Under the pieces are notes generated by a model. That model did no database searches and was not told the origin of the DNA. It worked only from the letters and a program-made list of their open reading frames with translations. Shown here one piece after another: positions 62,183 to 64,000 of a stretch of 64,000 nucleotides of DNA. A program made the position numbers and the translations under genes. Within the stretch, counting starts at the first letter, position 1, and every line of letters starts with the position of its first letter. Source of the stretch: Anaerolineales bacterium (lineage in GTDB: Bacteria; Chloroflexota; Anaerolineae; Anaerolineales; Villigracilaceae); assembly GCA_030583925.1 (NCBI GenBank), contig CP129482.1:62001-126000 (forward strand), written 5' to 3'.

Positions 62183-63199
62183 ATGATTCACCCTCACCCC
62201 TTGCCCCTCTCCCGCAGGGAGAGGGGGATTCTCCCCGATTTCAAAAAATACAATATTGTTGTTGTCGTTCCTTGCTATCGGGTAGAGAGGGAGATTCAAA
62301 CCGTCTTACAGGGGATTCCGAAATTTGTGAAGCGCATCATCGTCGTGGACGACGCCTCGCCTGATTCCACATCCACTGTTGTTTCTGCTATCGCCGCAAA
62401 AGATAAACGCATTACGTTGGTCCGTCACACATCGAATCAAGGCGTGGGCGGCGCGATGGTGACCGGTTTCCGCAAAGCCCTCGAACTCGGCGCGCAGATC
62501 GTCGTCAAAATTGACGGCGACGGGCAGATGGACACGACTCATCTGCCTGAGTTGATCGCTCCGTTGATTAACGGTCAGGCGGATTACACGAAGGGGAACC
62601 GCTTCCGCGACTTTGTCTCTCTGCAACAAATGCCACTCGTCCGCCGCGTGGGGAACATGGGGCTGGCGTTTCTCTCCAAAGCCGCCACCGGCTACTGGCA
62701 TCTCTTCGACCCCACGAATGGATTCACCGCAATCCGCGCGGAAGTCCTTGCCGAATTACCGCTGGAAAAGATTGACCGCACCTATTATTTTGAAACTTCC
62801 ATGCTGGCTAATCTTTACTTGCTCGGGGCGGCAGTGAAGGACGTGCCGATGCCGGCGCGTTATCGCAGTGAAGTTTCGAACATGTTGATCCATCGCATCC
62901 TCTTCCAGTTCCCGTTCAAACTATTCGGCACGCTCCTCAAGCGACTTGTCCTCAAGAATTACATTTACGATTTCACGATGGGGAGCATTTACATCCTCGT
63001 AGGACTTCCCTTGCTCCTCTTCGGCTTGATCTTCGGCGTCGTCAAATGGATTCAATATGCGAGTCTAAACATCCCCGCGCCGACCGGGACGGTGATGCTC
63101 CCGACGCTTTCGGTCTTGTTGGGGATTCAACTGTTGCTCTCTGCCATTGAAATTGACTTACGCTCCGTGCCGAAAGAGCCTTTATCCAACCCGTTGTAA
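62183..63199 (+). CDS. Family 2 glycosyltransferase, polyprenyl-phosphate type
   Basis: 338 residues as listed, but the first about 18 (MIHPHPLPLSRRERGILP) are repeat-encoded and real homology begins at YNIVVVVPCYRVEREIQ. The nucleotide-sugar Asp residues are in IIVVDDASPDSTS and VVKIDGDGQMDTTHL. Two C-terminal membrane helices (about 275-330) anchor it. It resembles dolichol-phosphate mannosyltransferase-like enzymes. No start codon lies between the repeat and the conserved region, so the repeat may now supply the start. Confidence 0.85.
   Translation: MIHPHPLPLSRRERGILPDFKKYNIVVVVPCYRVEREIQTVLQGIPKFVKRIIVVDDASPDSTSTVVSAIAAKDKRITLVRHTSNQGVGGAMVTGFRKALELGAQIVVKIDGDGQMDTTHLPELIAPLINGQADYTKGNRFRDFVSLQQMPLVRRVGNMGLAFLSKAATGYWHLFDPTNGFTAIRAEVLAELPLEKIDRTYYFETSMLANLYLLGAAVKDVPMPARYRSEVSNMLIHRILFQFPFKLFGTLLKRLVLKNYIYDFTMGSIYILVGLPLLLFGLIFGVVKWIQYASLNIPAPTGTVMLPTLSVLLGIQLLLSAIEIDLRSVPKEPLSNPL
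62204..62226. repeat. Palindromic repeat, CCCTCTCCC family
   Basis: CCCCTCTCCC-GCA-GGGAGAGGGG at the beginning of the glycosyltransferase frame; translated there as PLPLSRRERG. Confidence 0.88.
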
Positions 63200-63286
63200 T
63201 TTTTACAGCCTTTTTACCCCATCGCCATTCGCCGGTTACTCCTGAGTTCTACAATGCGTTCAACGATTCAAAGGAGGATCGTGCGT

Positions 63287-63547
63287 ATGAAAACCATCAA
63301 ACTTTCCCGTCTGTTGTTCAGCCTGGCTGTGATTGCCGCGCTTGTCGCGGCGGCGATTCCCGCCGCGCCCGCCTACGCCATGGCTCCGGACTCGACACAT
63401 GCGAGCCTTACCGCGACTCACAGCGATCAAGCCGCGTTGACCTCCGGCGTAAGCGCTATCGTCTGCTGGAACAAAGTGGTCTGGCGCGACGGACACCGCG
63501 TGGTGATTCGCGTCTGCAAGCGGGTTCACAGACACAACCCAGAATAA
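63287..63547 (+). CDS. Small secreted protein, unknown
   Basis: 86 residues. A clear signal peptide (basic MKTIKLSR, hydrophobic core, APAYA cleavage) and a mature part of about 55 residues with two Cys (SAIVCWNKVVWRDG, RVCKRVH) that could form a disulfide. A GGAGG lies upstream of the ATG at 63287. No family recognised. It is followed by a bidirectional terminator. Confidence 0.65.
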   Translation: MKTIKLSRLLFSLAVIAALVAAAIPAAPAYAMAPDSTHASLTATHSDQAALTSGVSAIVCWNKVVWRDGHRVVIRVCKRVHRHNPE

Positions 63548-63561
63548 TCGGGGTCGAAAGA

Positions 63562-63600
63562 ATCAAAAGGACTGACTCGTTTGTAGTCAGTCCTTTTGAT
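63562..63600. terminator. Bidirectional terminator between convergent genes
   Basis: Perfect 16-bp arms ATCAAAAGGACTGACT and AGTCAGTCCTTTTGAT. It ends the secreted-protein gene and overlaps the end of the DsbA-family gene. Confidence 0.93.
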
Positions 63601-64000
63601 TCTTAATTTGTTCCAGTGCATCCTTGAACACGTCATACGGTTGCGCGCCGACGATCGCATAGCGATTATTGATCACATACGTCGGCACGCCCGTCACGCC
63701 GATCTGATACGCCCACCGCACCCGGTCAACCACAGTCGCTGTGTATTTTTCGCTTTCCACGTCACGCTGCATCTCGTTTGCATCCAAACCGGCTTCCTCT
63801 GCCGCCGCGCGGAGCGTAGCCCATTGGCTTGGGTCATATCCCTCGGCATAGATTTTGCGAAAAATAATTTTATGGAACTCGTTTCCCTTGCCGTGTTCGC
63901 GCGCGTACTCTGTCGCTTCGTGGGCACGCCGCGTGTTGTAGACTCGCTCCGTTGACCTGAAGGGCATCCCGTACCCGTCCGCGATCGAACGCAAGCGTTC
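63587..64000 (-). CDS. DsbA-family (FrnE-like) oxidoreductase, 5' part outside the window
   Basis: About 137 C-terminal residues are visible. RSIADGYGMPFR, AHEATEYAREHG, and GVTGVPTYVINNRYAIVGAQPYD (with the cis-Pro loop VPTY) match the FrnE/DsbA branch of the thioredoxin fold. The CxxC or equivalent active site would be upstream of base 64000. The frame is open to the window edge. Confidence 0.9.
   Translation of the reverse strand, partial: ERLRSIADGYGMPFRSTERVYNTRRAHEATEYAREHGKGNEFHKIIFRKIYAEGYDPSQWATLRAAAEEAGLDANEMQRDVESEKYTATVVDRVRWAYQIGVTGVPTYVINNRYAIVGAQPYDVFKDALEQIKNQKD

Overview
The window reads as a chromosomal stretch of a mesophilic Chloroflexota bacterium, most likely class Anaerolineae. 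This is inferred from gene content (DUF2277 protein, FMN-riboswitch-controlled ribXY-type riboflavin transporter, Thr/Pro-rich WD40, PhnD and PBP lipoproteins, a VWA-FHA / PP2C / PknB-type kinase set) and from a very heavy load of short palindromic intergenic repeats; no rRNA or marker tree is available here. Most genes are housekeeping.

Layout. 1-3932: end of a GcvT-family aminomethyltransferase, an orphan Phd antitoxin, a short AMP nucleosidase, a SHOCT membrane protein and a solitary DNA methyltransferase. 4091-15278: an 11.15-kb element integrated in the 3' half of a tRNA-Arg(CCT) gene, bounded by 37-bp direct repeats, with an integrase at its left end and an excisionase-like HTH protein at its right. 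In between lie a winged-helix protein, small membrane and lipoprotein genes, three related virion-like proteins, a phage-type structural protein, a holin-like protein and a thermonuclease. Between the two gene blocks sit about 1.96 kb (8169-10129) without a convincing gene but packed with long helices, multi-branched junctions and duplicated hairpins carrying compensatory base changes. I read this as a large ornate non-coding RNA on the + strand; it is the most interesting object in the window.

15315-25320: a T-box leader (Val specifier GUC) driving a DinB-like gene and valS; an LSDAT protein; an FMN riboswitch followed by a riboflavin ABC transporter; a HigBA module whose toxin gene is broken by one amber codon. 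25323-34227 (mostly minus strand): adenylate cyclase, WD40 lipoprotein, holB, rsgA, penicillin-binding protein, maf. 34417-42578 (plus): xpt, HIT protein, guaA, two related membrane proteins, VWA-FHA protein, PP2C phosphatase, cupin. 42648-53670 (minus): rsmG, DUF4349 protein, phosphoesterase, coaBC, esterase, PEBP lipoprotein, GNAT enzyme, two ICMT-type methyltransferases, an orphan PhnE-like permease, polX and a small transporter. 53893-57720: phnD-phnC-phnE phosphonate-type transporter with an oversized PhnE. 57810-64000: Ser/Thr kinase, rpe, rpmB, Asp23 protein, fakA-like gene, glycosyltransferase, a small secreted protein and a partial DsbA-family gene.

A theme across the window is invasion by at least eight families of short palindromic repeats. 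They occur between genes, inside the T-box and FMN riboswitch leaders, and in frame inside valS, guaA and holB, and they appear to supply the termini of the HIT, rsgA and glycosyltransferase genes.
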